From the NCBI RefSeq assembly GCF_000613245.1, contig NZ_HG964936.1, positions 979,127 through 1,043,126 on the forward strand: 64,000 nucleotides of DNA, read 5' to 3'. Made by a program: the position numbers and the translations under genes. Each line of letters begins with the position of its first letter. Position 1 is the stretch's first letter. The stretch is from Mycobacterium asiaticum DSM 44297 (GTDB taxonomy: Bacteria > Actinomycetota > Actinomycetes > Mycobacteriales > Mycobacteriaceae). The notes under the pieces are model-generated. The model was given only the letters and a program-made list of their open reading frames with translations, made no database searches and was not told where the DNA came from. Shown piece by piece: positions 1 through 8,119 of the stretch.

Positions 1-458
1 TGGGGCACATTCCATGGGACGATGGCGCCCACCACGCCGATCGGCTCCCGCCGCACCAGGGTGTGCCCGGCCGGACTTGGCCTGAATTCCTCGACGTCGA
101 GCGTGTCTACGAGTCCGGCGTAGTAGCGGAAGATCACCGTCGGCAGGAAGCCGTTCGCTTGCCGGGAGTATGTGATCGGGGCGCCCGTCTCCCGGGTGCA
201 CAGCTCACTGGTATGGGGCGCGAGTGCCTCGAGGGCGTCGGCCAGTCGATAGATGGCTTTGGCGCGGTCGGTGGCGGTCATACCGCGCCAGCCGGGCAGC
301 GCGCGCCGGGCCGCATCCACGGCGTCGTCGATATCACCGCGGGTCGCACTCGCTCCGAGCCCCAGGACTGTTTCCGTCGCAGCTTCCAACACCGGCTCAA
401 CGTTGCCGGCGTCGCGGAATTTCCCGTCAGTGAACAGCTTTCCCTCGATCAAATCCAC
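1..458 (-). CDS. Aldehyde dehydrogenase, N-terminal part (cut by window edge)
   Basis: An NAD(P)+-dependent aldehyde dehydrogenase that would oxidise an aldehyde to its acid. Only about the first 152 residues are in the window; the C-terminal part with the catalytic Cys and Glu lies beyond base 1. Visible family features are the N-terminal strand (IEGKLFTDGKF), an 'ALPGWRGM' segment, and the hallmark 'REPIGVVGAIVPWNVP' leading into the substrate/NAD site. The start is GTG at 458, with GAAAGGA about 5 bases upstream. It is divergent from the AraC-type regulator starting near 703, which is a plausible controller. The substrate cannot be told from this fragment. Confidence 0.85.
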   Translation of the reverse strand, partial: MDLIEGKLFTDGKFRDAGNVEPVLEAATETVLGLGASATRGDIDDAVDAARRALPGWRGMTATDRAKAIYRLADALEALAPHTSELCTRETGAPITYSRQANGFLPTVIFRYYAGLVDTLDVEEFRPSPAGHTLVRREPIGVVGAIVPWNVP

Positions 459-483
459 TGCAATCCTTTCGTCGGTCACCCTT

Positions 484-505
484 CTACCGGAGGTGCGCCT
501 ACCGG
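484..505. promoter_or_regulatory. Candidate regulator site: CTACCGG direct repeat
   Basis: CTACCGG occurs at 484-490 and again at 499-505, a 15-bp period, 26 bp upstream of the aldehyde dehydrogenase start. AraC-family proteins often bind direct repeats, so this could be the operator of the divergent regulator. The call rests only on repeat and position. Confidence 0.25.
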
Positions 506-702
506 CGCGTGTCTGTGGTGTGTGCCATGTACATGCGGTGCGAATCGATTTGACATGTCGTTATCTGAGGGAAAGCTGTCGCATTGCCTGGCCTCACCGG
601 GTCGGCGCCGACCCCAAACTGGCACTTGTGATTTCGCGATCATTCACCCATTCCTCGTGCTCCCATACGGCGGCCGCGGCACCCGAGAACATCGCGGGTG
701 CC

Positions 703-1593
703 GTGGGGTTCGCCCCTCACAAGCGCATCACGTCTGCGAGCCATGCTGTGTCGGCAGCGATCTGGCGCTTTCACGGCGATTCGGTCTACGAATTGCGGGG
801 ACCGGCCCGGGAGAGCATCGACTTGGTATCCCTTGCGCTTAGTGGCAACCACCACCACACCTACTTCGCGAATGGCCGGAAGAAGTGGAGTCGCCCGCAT
901 CCGCCCTTCCACATGAACCTGGTCGCGGCCGGCGAACATCCCAGAGGCATCTTCAGATCCGAGCGGCCGTTCAGTTACCTGCACGTGTATTTGCCGCACA
1001 GGCTGGTAGAACGCGTCGCCGCGGAGAGCGGTGTGCTGAAGTCAGCCGGCTCCGTAGCCCTCATCGATCCGATGTGTTCGCGCGATCCGTTCGTGGAAAG
1101 CATCGGCCGTCAGATCGTTCGCGAGATGAGCTATCCGGACGCATATTCGGCTATGACGATCGACCTGCTCGCCCAGCATCTGGTCGTTCGCCTGATTCGG
1201 GAGCATTCCAGCCTTTCCGGCACGATTCCCAGAAGTGCCAGAAGTGTTGCACGATACCGTGATTGGCGATTGAAACGGCTGGTCGACTACCTCGAAGCCC
1301 ACCTGTCCGATGATGTCGTCCTCGACGACCTTGCCGAACTGGTCGGACTTTCAGCGGCACGCGTGGCAACTCTGTTTCGTGAAGGCATGGGCGAGCCGCC
1401 CCATCGGTGGTTGATGAACCGCCGTGTCGCCAAGGCGTGTGAGCTGCTGGGCAACCCCTCGTTGAGTATCGGCGAGATCGCGCAGCAATGCGGGTTCGCC
1501 AGTCCGCAACACCTGGCCACTGTGATGCGCCGGCTGCTCGCCACCACACCGACCGAGTATCGGGCGAGCAAGCTTGGAGCTGAGAGTGTCTGA
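703..1593 (+). CDS. AraC-family transcriptional regulator
   Basis: A transcription regulator with an N-terminal sensory half and a C-terminal AraC/XylS DNA-binding domain. The last ~100 residues carry both helix-turn-helix units (LAELVGLSAARVATLFRE and IGEIAQQCGFASPQHLATVM) and the family ending 'TPTEYR'. The N-terminal half has a 'SGNHHHTYF' segment and the pattern 'HPPFHMNL', which may bind a ligand. The frame is open back to 253, but that part runs antisense through the aldehyde dehydrogenase. GTG 703 was chosen because it gives a 296-residue protein of normal family length; GTG 628 is the alternative. The stop overlaps the start of the downstream flavoprotein by 8 bases, so the genes are probably co-transcribed. 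Confidence 0.8.
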   Translation: MGFAPHKRITSASHAVSAAIWRFHGDSVYELRGPARESIDLVSLALSGNHHHTYFANGRKKWSRPHPPFHMNLVAAGEHPRGIFRSERPFSYLHVYLPHRLVERVAAESGVLKSAGSVALIDPMCSRDPFVESIGRQIVREMSYPDAYSAMTIDLLAQHLVVRLIREHSSLSGTIPRSARSVARYRDWRLKRLVDYLEAHLSDDVVLDDLAELVGLSAARVATLFREGMGEPPHRWLMNRRVAKACELLGNPSLSIGEIAQQCGFASPQHLATVMRRLLATTPTEYRASKLGAESV

Positions 1594-2917
1594 ATCGAAA
1601 GGTAGTGCCGTAGTACTCGGCGCGGGCATCGCCGGACTGCTTGCCGCGCGGGTACTCGCCGATTTCTACGGAGACGTGACCGTCGTCGAGCGCGATGTAT
1701 TGCCCAACGGACCGTTGAATCGTCGGGGAGTGCCCCAGGGTGGGTTGCCGCACATCCCGGCGGCACGAGCCACTCAAAGTATGGAAAAGCTGTTTCCTGG
1801 CTTCCTTGCCGACCTTGTCGCCGGCGGTGCGCGGGTCTGGAACGACGGTGATCTGTCGCGGCTTTGCATGAACTTCGGCGGGCACCAACTGTTGCGGTCT
1901 GGGAGCATTCCGGACCCGGAATCAATCGTCGTCCACTACGCGCATCGGCCCTTTCTCGAATGGCAGCTGCGTCGCCGCGTGCAGGCCATTCCCAACGTGA
2001 CGTTTGCCGAGGCCCACGACGCGGTGCGCCTGACGTCGACCGGGCAGCGCGGCCGGGTCACCGGCGTCGTGTTGGCGCGGCGCGACTCCGGTGCCGAACG
2101 AACCCTGGCGACAGACCTGGTGGTGGACGCCACCGGGCGCGGCTCCCGGACGCCGGTCTTCTTGGAGCAATTGGGCTATCGCCGTCCGCCGGAAAGTGAA
2201 CTGAAGGTGCACGTTACCTATTCCGGCCTGCCGATCTACGTGGCGCCCGGCAGCTTGCGCGAGAACATCACCCTCACCGCGGCCGAACCCAACCGCCCAC
2301 TGGCGTTCGCGATGTTCGCCGGCGAGAACGATAATTACATGTTGGCGGTGCAGACGCTGGCCGGGCATCCGGCGCCCACCGACCGTTCTTCGTTGTTCGC
2401 CTGCCTCACAGGTGTCGCGCCCCCTCATGTGCTGGCGGCCGCGCGGTCCGCGGAACCCCTCGCCGACGTCATGCAATACAAGTTCCCGGCGAACCGTTGG
2501 CGCCGCTACGACAAGCTGACCCACACACCCGATGGCCTGATCGTTATGGGTGACGCCATGTGCACCTTCAACCCGCTCTACGGCCAGGGCATGTCGATCG
2601 CCGCCATCGAGGCATTGATCCTGCGCGATTGTCTGCGCAACGGTGACGACGACCTGCCGCGGCGATTCTTTCGCCGCGCGGCGAAAGAAGTGGGCGTGGC
2701 TTGGCAGATGGCGGTGAGTTCTGACCTTGCGCTGCCGCAGATCGCGGGGAAGCGAACCGCGTCGGTCCGGATCCGAAATGCAGTCGTTGATCGCATGGTT
2801 ACCGCGGCGCAAACCGATCCGCTGGTGTTTCAGCGGTTCCTGCACCTGATGAATATGGTCGGTCGCCGCGGGCCGCTCACCATCGCATCAACGTTGCTGC
2901 GCACCGCTATTCGATGA
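1586..2917 (+). CDS. FAD-dependent monooxygenase/oxidoreductase
   Basis: A 443-residue flavoprotein of the aromatic-hydroxylase type. The N-terminal Rossmann FAD motif reads GAGIAGLLAARVLADFYG, followed by 'VVERD' for ribose binding. The second FAD motif 'GDAMCTFNPLYGQGMS' lies near residue 315-330, the position expected for the class A monooxygenase GD motif. GTG 1586 was chosen over TTG 1574 because it follows GGAGCTGAGA and overlaps the regulator stop. A SAM-dependent methyltransferase follows 11 bases after the stop, suggesting oxidation then methylation of one substrate. The substrate is unknown. Confidence 0.75.
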   Translation: MSESKGSAVVLGAGIAGLLAARVLADFYGDVTVVERDVLPNGPLNRRGVPQGGLPHIPAARATQSMEKLFPGFLADLVAGGARVWNDGDLSRLCMNFGGHQLLRSGSIPDPESIVVHYAHRPFLEWQLRRRVQAIPNVTFAEAHDAVRLTSTGQRGRVTGVVLARRDSGAERTLATDLVVDATGRGSRTPVFLEQLGYRRPPESELKVHVTYSGLPIYVAPGSLRENITLTAAEPNRPLAFAMFAGENDNYMLAVQTLAGHPAPTDRSSLFACLTGVAPPHVLAAARSAEPLADVMQYKFPANRWRRYDKLTHTPDGLIVMGDAMCTFNPLYGQGMSIAAIEALILRDCLRNGDDDLPRRFFRRAAKEVGVAWQMAVSSDLALPQIAGKRTASVRIRNAVVDRMVTAAQTDPLVFQRFLHLMNMVGRRGPLTIASTLLRTAIR

Positions 2918-2928
2918 GAAGGGACAAC

Positions 2929-3834
2929 ATGGCACGAAGTGAGAACGACACCTGGGACCTCGCGACGAGCGTGGGTGTGACAGCCACCATGGTCGCTGCG
3001 GCCAGGGCGGCGGCCAGCAGGCAGCCAGATCCGATCATCAATGATCCCTACGCCGCACCACTGGTCTGCGCCGCGGGTGTCGATTTCTTCGCCCGGCTAG
3101 CACGCGGTGATCTCGAGTATTCCGATCTCGGAAGTGCTTGGATCGCTGACTTTTTCGCGGTAAGGGCGCGTTACTTCGACCAATTCTTCCCGGATGCGAC
3201 GGCCGCCGGTATCCGGCAGGCGGTGATCGTCGGATCGGGGCTGGATTCTCGTGTCTACCGGCTGGCATGGCCTGCGGGTGTGGTGGTCTACGAGATCGAT
3301 CAACCGGCGGTGCTTGAGTTCAAGAGCTCTACGTTGGCTGAAATCGGGGCGCGTCCGTCGGTGGAATTGCGCACGGTGGGAACCGATCTGCGCCAGGACT
3401 GGCCAATAGCGCTGCGCCAGGCCGGCTTTGACAGCTCGATGCCCAGCGCGTGGATGCTCGAGGGACTGATGATCGGATATCTTCCTGGTGACGCACAGAA
3501 TCGGATGCTGGACGACATAACCGCGCTCAGCGCCCCGGGCAGCCGTCTGATCGCCGACCATTTGCCCCGCGGGGCCCGGTCCATCGGAACCTTGATGGGG
3601 GCGGTCGCGGAAACCTGGCGGCAGCACGGCCTCGACGCCGACTTCAGCGGGCTGACGTATACGCATGAACGCAATGACGCAGAGGACTATTTGCAAACGC
3701 ACGGCTGGGCCACCAGCTCCCGCGAGTTGAGCGACCTGCTGCAGGCGGCGGACGTCCCGGTGGGGGACATGGACACCAGCCCCAACGGGCAGGGCGCGAT
3801 CAGATATTTGCTGGCCGCGCGAACCGCTCCGTGA
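2929..3834 (+). CDS. SAM-dependent methyltransferase, mycobacterial TIGR00027 type
   Basis: A 301-residue member of the leucine-carboxyl-methyltransferase-like family that is expanded in mycobacteria. The start 'MARSENDTWDLATSVGVTAT' is typical, and motif I for SAM binding is 'VIVGSGLDSRVYRL' followed by an acidic 'YEIDQP'. The 'WMLEGLMIGYLP' block is also characteristic. ATG 2929 is preferred to ATG 2914 because AAGGGA sits at the right distance and homologues start MARxENDTWDL. Substrates are largely unknown for this family; the partner is probably the flavoprotein just upstream. Confidence 0.85.
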   Translation: MARSENDTWDLATSVGVTATMVAAARAAASRQPDPIINDPYAAPLVCAAGVDFFARLARGDLEYSDLGSAWIADFFAVRARYFDQFFPDATAAGIRQAVIVGSGLDSRVYRLAWPAGVVVYEIDQPAVLEFKSSTLAEIGARPSVELRTVGTDLRQDWPIALRQAGFDSSMPSAWMLEGLMIGYLPGDAQNRMLDDITALSAPGSRLIADHLPRGARSIGTLMGAVAETWRQHGLDADFSGLTYTHERNDAEDYLQTHGWATSSRELSDLLQAADVPVGDMDTSPNGQGAIRYLLAARTAP

Positions 3835-4037
3835 CCCAAAGTGTGGGAAAGACGTCTGGTTGCCCTAAGTAGGTGAGCGGCCCGGGCGCGCATGCTTGAC
3901 GCATGAATTCGAAGTCCCGATCGGTACCGCGATGGTGTATCGCGGCCTCGTGCGGAAGCGTTTGGGCGACCGTGCTGCTCGGCCGGGATTCGAATGCGAA
4001 AAGTCCGGCACCGCAACGGGTAGAGGAGGCGGCTCCC

Positions 4038-4475
4038 ATGACCGAGACACAAGTGACGGGCCGGCGGTTGGTCTGGCATGGCATGGTGCTATTCCTGATC
4101 GGCGTAGTGACCGGCACCCAGCAACGCCGCTTCACCAATATGCGCATGGCGCTTTCGGCGCACCTGGAGGGGGTGATGAACGGCACCTTCCTGATCGTGC
4201 TGGGTGCGATCTGGACCCAGGTCAAGCTGCCGCCCAACCTCGGCCGCGCGGCCCGCTGGACGACGCTGTACGGCACCTACGGCAACTGGCTGTTCACCAC
4301 CATCGGCGCCGCGCTCGGCACCGCCGCCGCCAATCCGACCCTGTCCCAAGGACATCACGGCAAGCCATCACAGGAACGATTCGTTCTGTTGGGTTTCCGC
4401 AGCATGCGATACGCGTTTCTGGCCGCGCTGGTGCTCATTGTTTCGGGCTTGACCCGTGGACTTTCCGAGGAGTGA
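4038..4475 (+). CDS. Small membrane protein resembling styrene oxide isomerase / HabA
   Basis: A 145-residue protein with about four hydrophobic segments (residues ~12-27, 46-62, 76-92, 124-138). It contains 'AHLEGVMNG' with His42 and Asn48. The His-x5-Asn-Gly pattern on the second helix is, from memory, that of styrene oxide isomerase, where the His ligates heme b, and of hydroxylaminobenzene mutase. ATG 4038 was chosen for the strong GAGGAGG ribosome site. It lies 5 bases upstream of ubiX, so it probably acts with UbiX/UbiD in an aromatic pathway. Function as an isomerase is inference; such small proteins are often mislabelled hydrogenase. Confidence 0.5.
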   Translation: MTETQVTGRRLVWHGMVLFLIGVVTGTQQRRFTNMRMALSAHLEGVMNGTFLIVLGAIWTQVKLPPNLGRAARWTTLYGTYGNWLFTTIGAALGTAAANPTLSQGHHGKPSQERFVLLGFRSMRYAFLAALVLIVSGLTRGLSEE

Positions 4476-4480
4476 TCATC

Positions 4481-5074
4481 ATGCGCTTGGTAGTTGGCAT
4501 GACCGGTGCAACCGGAGCCGCCCTGGGTATCCGGCTGCTCGAAGTTCTCCGCGACCTTGACGTTGAAACCCATCTCGTCCTGAGCGATTGGGCTCGCGCG
4601 ACGATAAAGATGGAGACCGACCACACCGTCAACGACGTCCGGGCATTGGCGTCACACGCATACAGCGCCCGGGACCTCGCCGCCGGCATTTCCAGTGGCT
4701 CCTTCCGCACGGACGGCATGGTCGTCTGTCCGTGCAGCATGAAAACCCTGAGCGCCATCCGGATCGGCTTCAGCGACAACCTGATCACCCGTGCGGCCGA
4801 CGTGACGCTGAAGGAGCGACGGAAGCTTGTCTTGGTCGCGCGTGAGGCGCCGCTGAGCGAGATCCATCTGGACAACATGCAGTACCTGGCACGGATGGGC
4901 GCGGTGATCTTCCCACCGACGGTGGCGTATTACGCGCGGCCCACCTCCATCGCTGAGGTGACGGATTACGTCGTCGGCCGGGTCATCGATCAACTCGGCA
5001 TCGAGCACGACCTGATCAAACGCTGGAAGGACGGCGTGAACGGCACGCGATCGGTTGTAGGGGTGACATCATGA
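4481..5074 (+). CDS. UbiX-family flavin prenyltransferase
   Basis: Makes prenylated FMN from FMN and dimethylallyl phosphate, the cofactor needed by UbiD decarboxylases. At 197 residues it has normal UbiX length. Family blocks are 'GMTGATGAALGIRLLE' near the N-terminus (FMN binding), 'CPCSMKTLSAI' (the PCS motif), 'DNLITRAADVTLKERRKLVL' and 'REAPLSEIHLDNM'. The ATG follows CCGAGGAGTGATC. The stop overlaps the ubiD start as ATGA, so cofactor maker and user are translationally coupled. Confidence 0.92.
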   Translation: MRLVVGMTGATGAALGIRLLEVLRDLDVETHLVLSDWARATIKMETDHTVNDVRALASHAYSARDLAAGISSGSFRTDGMVVCPCSMKTLSAIRIGFSDNLITRAADVTLKERRKLVLVAREAPLSEIHLDNMQYLARMGAVIFPPTVAYYARPTSIAEVTDYVVGRVIDQLGIEHDLIKRWKDGVNGTRSVVGVTS

Positions 5075-6624
5075 GTGAACCGGCCGCACCGGACCTGCGC
5101 AGCTGGCTGGCCACCCTAGAGGCCGCGGGTCAACTGCGCCACATCACGGCTCGCGTCGACTGGGACGAGGAAATCGGCGCGATCACGCGGGCGAATCTGT
5201 CCCTCGGTGGTCCCGCGCTGCTGTTCGAGAACATCGTCGGCCACGAAAACACCCGGTGCACTAAGTTTCTGACGTCGGCGATCGGAAACCGTTGTCAGAT
5301 CCGGCTCATGCTGGGTCTGCCGCCGAACGCCAGCGATGCAGCCGTAGTCCGTCACCTCAAAGACGCTTTCCGGCAACCGGTTGCACCACGCATCGTGGAA
5401 ACCGGTCCGGTCAAGGAGAACATCGTCTCCGCCGATGAGATCGACCTCTGGCAGTTTCCGGCGCCGAAATGGCATGCGGCAGACGGCGGTCGGTATATCG
5501 ACACGTTCTGCGGCGTCGTAACCGAAGACAAGGTGACCGGCCGCGACAACATCGGCGTCTACCGCGGCATGATCGTCGACCGCGACAAGATCGCCAAGCT
5601 GTTGGCACCCATCCAGGGCTGGGGCGGTCATCTTCAGCAGTACAAGCCCGAGCCGATGCCGGTGGCCATCGTCTACGGCTGGCACGACGTGTTGCCGTTC
5701 TGCGCCGGCAGCCCGTTCCCGAAGGATGTCTGCGAATGGGACATGATGGGCGCGCTGCTCGGCCGGCCGGTGGAACTGGTGGCATGTGAAACGGTCCCGC
5801 TGCACGTCCCTGCCAGCGCGGAGATCGTCGTTGAGGGTTATCTCGACCCTGACCCGGCCACGTATCTGCCCGAGGGGCCGTTCGCGGAGTACCCGGGTTA
5901 CCTGGACGGCCACGCGGCGCCGACACCGGTGCTGCGGGTCACCCGGATCACCCATCGCGACGATCCGGTGTTACGGGGTTCGTTGGAGGGCATGCGGCCG
6001 GGATTCCTCGTCGAAGACTCGATGATCAACTACGCGCGCTCGGCGATCGCCTGGAACTTGCTCGAAAGCGCCGGGGTTCGCGGCGTGACCGATGTGTGGA
6101 TGTCGCAGGTGTCGAACGGCACCAACATCGTCGTCCAGGTCCACAAGGCCTACCGCGGACACGCGCAGCAGGTCGCCGCCGCGCTTTGGGGCACCAGCGG
6201 ATCCATCTGGTTCTACAAGAACGTGATGGTCGTCGAGGAGGACATCGACATCCACGATCCGGAGGCACTCGACTGGGCGATGGCCTACCGTGTCAACGCC
6301 GGCCTGGGCGATATTTCGTTTTACGGGCCCACCCTCGGCTCACCGCTGGACCCTTCCACGCCACCGGAGAAGGCGGACATGGCCAGATACGGCAGTGGCG
6401 AATGGACGCGGGTGCTCATCGACGCGACGCGAAGCTGGGAGTTTGAACCGCGCCCGGAGTGGGGTGGACGTCACTATCCGGCGATCAACAAGCTCTCGCC
6501 GGCGCTGGAGGCCCGGGTCGCTGCCCGCTGGGACGAACTGGGAATCGGCATCCCGTACCTGCGTGCCGACCGCCGTGAACTGCTGACGATGGAACAGCTC
6601 AGCAAGCGTCTGCCGGACGTCTAG
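5071..6624 (+). CDS. UbiD-family prenylated-FMN decarboxylase
   Basis: A 517-residue reversible (de)carboxylase for an aromatic or alpha,beta-unsaturated acid. The catalytic set is intact: 'NIGVYRG' gives Asn160 and Arg165, and 'PEGPFAE' gives Glu268 and Glu273, with the spacing of the Arg-Glu-Glu triad of fungal Fdc1. 'EIVVEGYLDPD' precedes it, as usual. Coupling to ubiX (ATGA) and the isomerase-like membrane gene makes an operon for aromatic acid metabolism, for example hydroxybenzoate- or vanillate-type decarboxylation; the substrate cannot be read from sequence. Its TAG stop shares the CTAG tetramer with the stop of the convergent rtcB. Confidence 0.9.
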   Translation: MSEPAAPDLRSWLATLEAAGQLRHITARVDWDEEIGAITRANLSLGGPALLFENIVGHENTRCTKFLTSAIGNRCQIRLMLGLPPNASDAAVVRHLKDAFRQPVAPRIVETGPVKENIVSADEIDLWQFPAPKWHAADGGRYIDTFCGVVTEDKVTGRDNIGVYRGMIVDRDKIAKLLAPIQGWGGHLQQYKPEPMPVAIVYGWHDVLPFCAGSPFPKDVCEWDMMGALLGRPVELVACETVPLHVPASAEIVVEGYLDPDPATYLPEGPFAEYPGYLDGHAAPTPVLRVTRITHRDDPVLRGSLEGMRPGFLVEDSMINYARSAIAWNLLESAGVRGVTDVWMSQVSNGTNIVVQVHKAYRGHAQQVAAALWGTSGSIWFYKNVMVVEEDIDIHDPEALDWAMAYRVNAGLGDISFYGPTLGSPLDPSTPPEKADMARYGSGEWTRVLIDATRSWEFEPRPEWGGRHYPAINKLSPALEARVAARWDELGIGIPYLRADRRELLTMEQLSKRLPDV

Positions 6625-7826
6625 GTGCCCTTGACGTTCATGATCTGCCGCAGCGAGGTGACGATCTCGACGAGCGGTTCCGCGTCCGCCATCACCTGGT
6701 CAATGTCCTTATATGCCTGCGGAATCTCGTCAATCCACGCCTTGCCGTGCCGGTATTCGATACCCACCATGGCGGCGGCCAAGTCCTGCTCGGAGAACAG
6801 CTTCTTGGCCTTCGTCCTGCTGTAGCGGCGGCCGGCGCCGTGCGGCGCCGACCACAAGCCGTCGCCATTGCCCTTGCCGCGCACAATGTATGACCGGCTG
6901 CCCATCGAGCCCGGGATGATGCCCAGCTTGCCCCTCGACGCGTCGATGGCGCCCTTGCGGGTGAGCCAGACGGTCTCACCGTCGATCTTGGTGGGGACCG
7001 TGTAGTTGTGGTGGGTGTTGACGCGGTCTGCTTCCACGTGTTCGGTTGTCACGCCCAGCCATTCGGCGAAGACGTGCACGAAACGGTCCATCATCTCGGC
7101 ACGGTTGAGGTAGGCGAATCGTTGTGCCCAGTGCAGATCCTTGATGTAGCGGTCGAATTCGGGCGAGCCTTCCTGGAGATACGCGAGGTCCCGGTTCGGC
7201 AGCTTGATCAAGGGGTCCTTCGTGCACTGCTGCAGCGCGATGTTGATGTGGCGTTGTGCAATCTTGTTGCCGACGCCGCGGGAGCCGCTGTGCAGGAACA
7301 GCCACACGTTGTCGTCGGTGTCCAAACATAATTCGATGAAGTGGTTGCCACCGCCAAGAGATCCCAACTGCTCCATCCACTTTGGGCTGTGTGACAGGTC
7401 GACGCGCAGCTCTTGCTGCAACTGTGTCAACTCGTCGTGTTTCTCGGCGGTGAACGGGAACCGCTGCAGCGACTTGTTGTAATTGCCAGGTGACAAAGGA
7501 ATCGCGTCCTCGACCGCACGCCGAAGCGCGGGCAACTTCGGTCGGTAGTCCCCGCCGAACTTCTCCGACAGGTCGGCCTCGGTGAGCCGCGTCTTTGCGG
7601 CGACCATTCCGCAACCGATGTCCACCCCGACCGCTGCCGGGATGACCGCGCCTTTGGTGGGGATGACGGTGCCGACGGCCGAACCCTTGCCGAGGTGCGC
7701 GTCGGGCATCAGCGCGACGTGCGGATGCACGAACGGCATCGACGCGGTCGTCTTCGCCTGCGCGACGGTCTCGCCCTCGATCTCGGTGGCGAAGCTGACC
7801 AGCTTCGGCCCGAGGCGTTGCGACAT
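6621..7826 (-). CDS. rtcB: RtcB-type RNA ligase
   Basis: A Mn2+/GTP-dependent ligase joining 2',3'-cyclic-phosphate or 3'-phosphate RNA ends to 5'-OH ends, for RNA repair. The 401 residues carry the RtcB signatures: 'MPDAHLGKGSAVGTVIP', the metal site 'VGVDIGCGM' (Asp69, Cys72), 'LGGGNHFIEL', 'HSGSRGVGNKIA', and 'APHGAGRRYSR' with His329, the residue expected to be guanylylated. The start ATG lies at 7826, after GGAGAC. It is monocistronic here, convergent with ubiD and upstream of a divergent tRNA gene. No archease gene is visible nearby. Confidence 0.93.
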   Translation of the reverse strand: MSQRLGPKLVSFATEIEGETVAQAKTTASMPFVHPHVALMPDAHLGKGSAVGTVIPTKGAVIPAAVGVDIGCGMVAAKTRLTEADLSEKFGGDYRPKLPALRRAVEDAIPLSPGNYNKSLQRFPFTAEKHDELTQLQQELRVDLSHSPKWMEQLGSLGGGNHFIELCLDTDDNVWLFLHSGSRGVGNKIAQRHINIALQQCTKDPLIKLPNRDLAYLQEGSPEFDRYIKDLHWAQRFAYLNRAEMMDRFVHVFAEWLGVTTEHVEADRVNTHHNYTVPTKIDGETVWLTRKGAIDASRGKLGIIPGSMGSRSYIVRGKGNGDGLWSAPHGAGRRYSRTKAKKLFSEQDLAAAMVGIEYRHGKAWIDEIPQAYKDIDQVMADAEPLVEIVTSLRQIMNVKGT

Positions 7827-7926
7827 GGCCGTCTCCTAGGGCGATCTCGAATAGCGCGGGTGTTCCTCGTGGTACTACCCGGTTCTTGATGGCGCAAGCG
7901 ACCCGTCGTGCGGCTGACCGCGCGAT

Positions 7927-7956
7927 TTGGTCAGGCCCGCTCGGGTTGGGTAACCT
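7927..7956 (+). promoter_or_regulatory. Probable promoter of the initiator tRNA gene
   Basis: TTGGTC at 7927-7932 and TAACCT at 7951-7956 are separated by 18 bases and fit the housekeeping sigma pattern (TTGnnn, TAnnnT). The -10 box lies 12 bases before the mature tRNA 5' end, leaving a short leader for RNase P. Confidence 0.5.
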
Positions 7957-7968
7957 TGCGTTTACCGA

Positions 7969-8045
7969 CGCGGGGTGGAGCAGCTCGGTAGCTCGCTGGG
8001 CTCATAACCCAGAGGTCGCAGGTTCGAATCCTGTCCCCGCTACCA
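7969..8045 (+). tRNA. metU: Initiator tRNA-Met (CAT)
   Basis: A 77-base cloverleaf with encoded CCA. The anticodon loop CTCATAA sits on a CTGGG/CCCAG stem with the three consecutive G-C pairs typical of initiator tRNA. The acceptor begins C1 opposite T72 (no pair), another initiator hallmark, then G2-C71 to G7-C66 pair. The T arm is GGTTCGAATCC. These traits distinguish it from elongator tRNA-Met. Confidence 0.95.
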
Positions 8046-8049
8046 GCGG

Positions 8050-8083
8050 AAATGGCCCTCAGGCGCAAGCCTGGGGGCCATTT
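8050..8083 (+). terminator. Hairpin terminator after the tRNA
   Basis: A long stem: AAATGGCCC-TCAGGC pairs with GCCTGG-GGGCCATTT around a GCAA tetraloop and is followed by a further T and C. It lies 5 bases past the tRNA CCA and looks like a rho-independent terminator with a short T run, common in mycobacteria. The P450 operon ends from the other side at 8120. Confidence 0.75.
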
Positions 8084-8119
8084 TCATGCCCGCTGGCCAG
8101 CCCACACCCCAATCCGGCG

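Noticed and set aside
253..702. N-terminal extension of the AraC gene
   Set aside because: It lies largely antisense to the aldehyde dehydrogenase and does not resemble the family; GTG 703 gives normal length.
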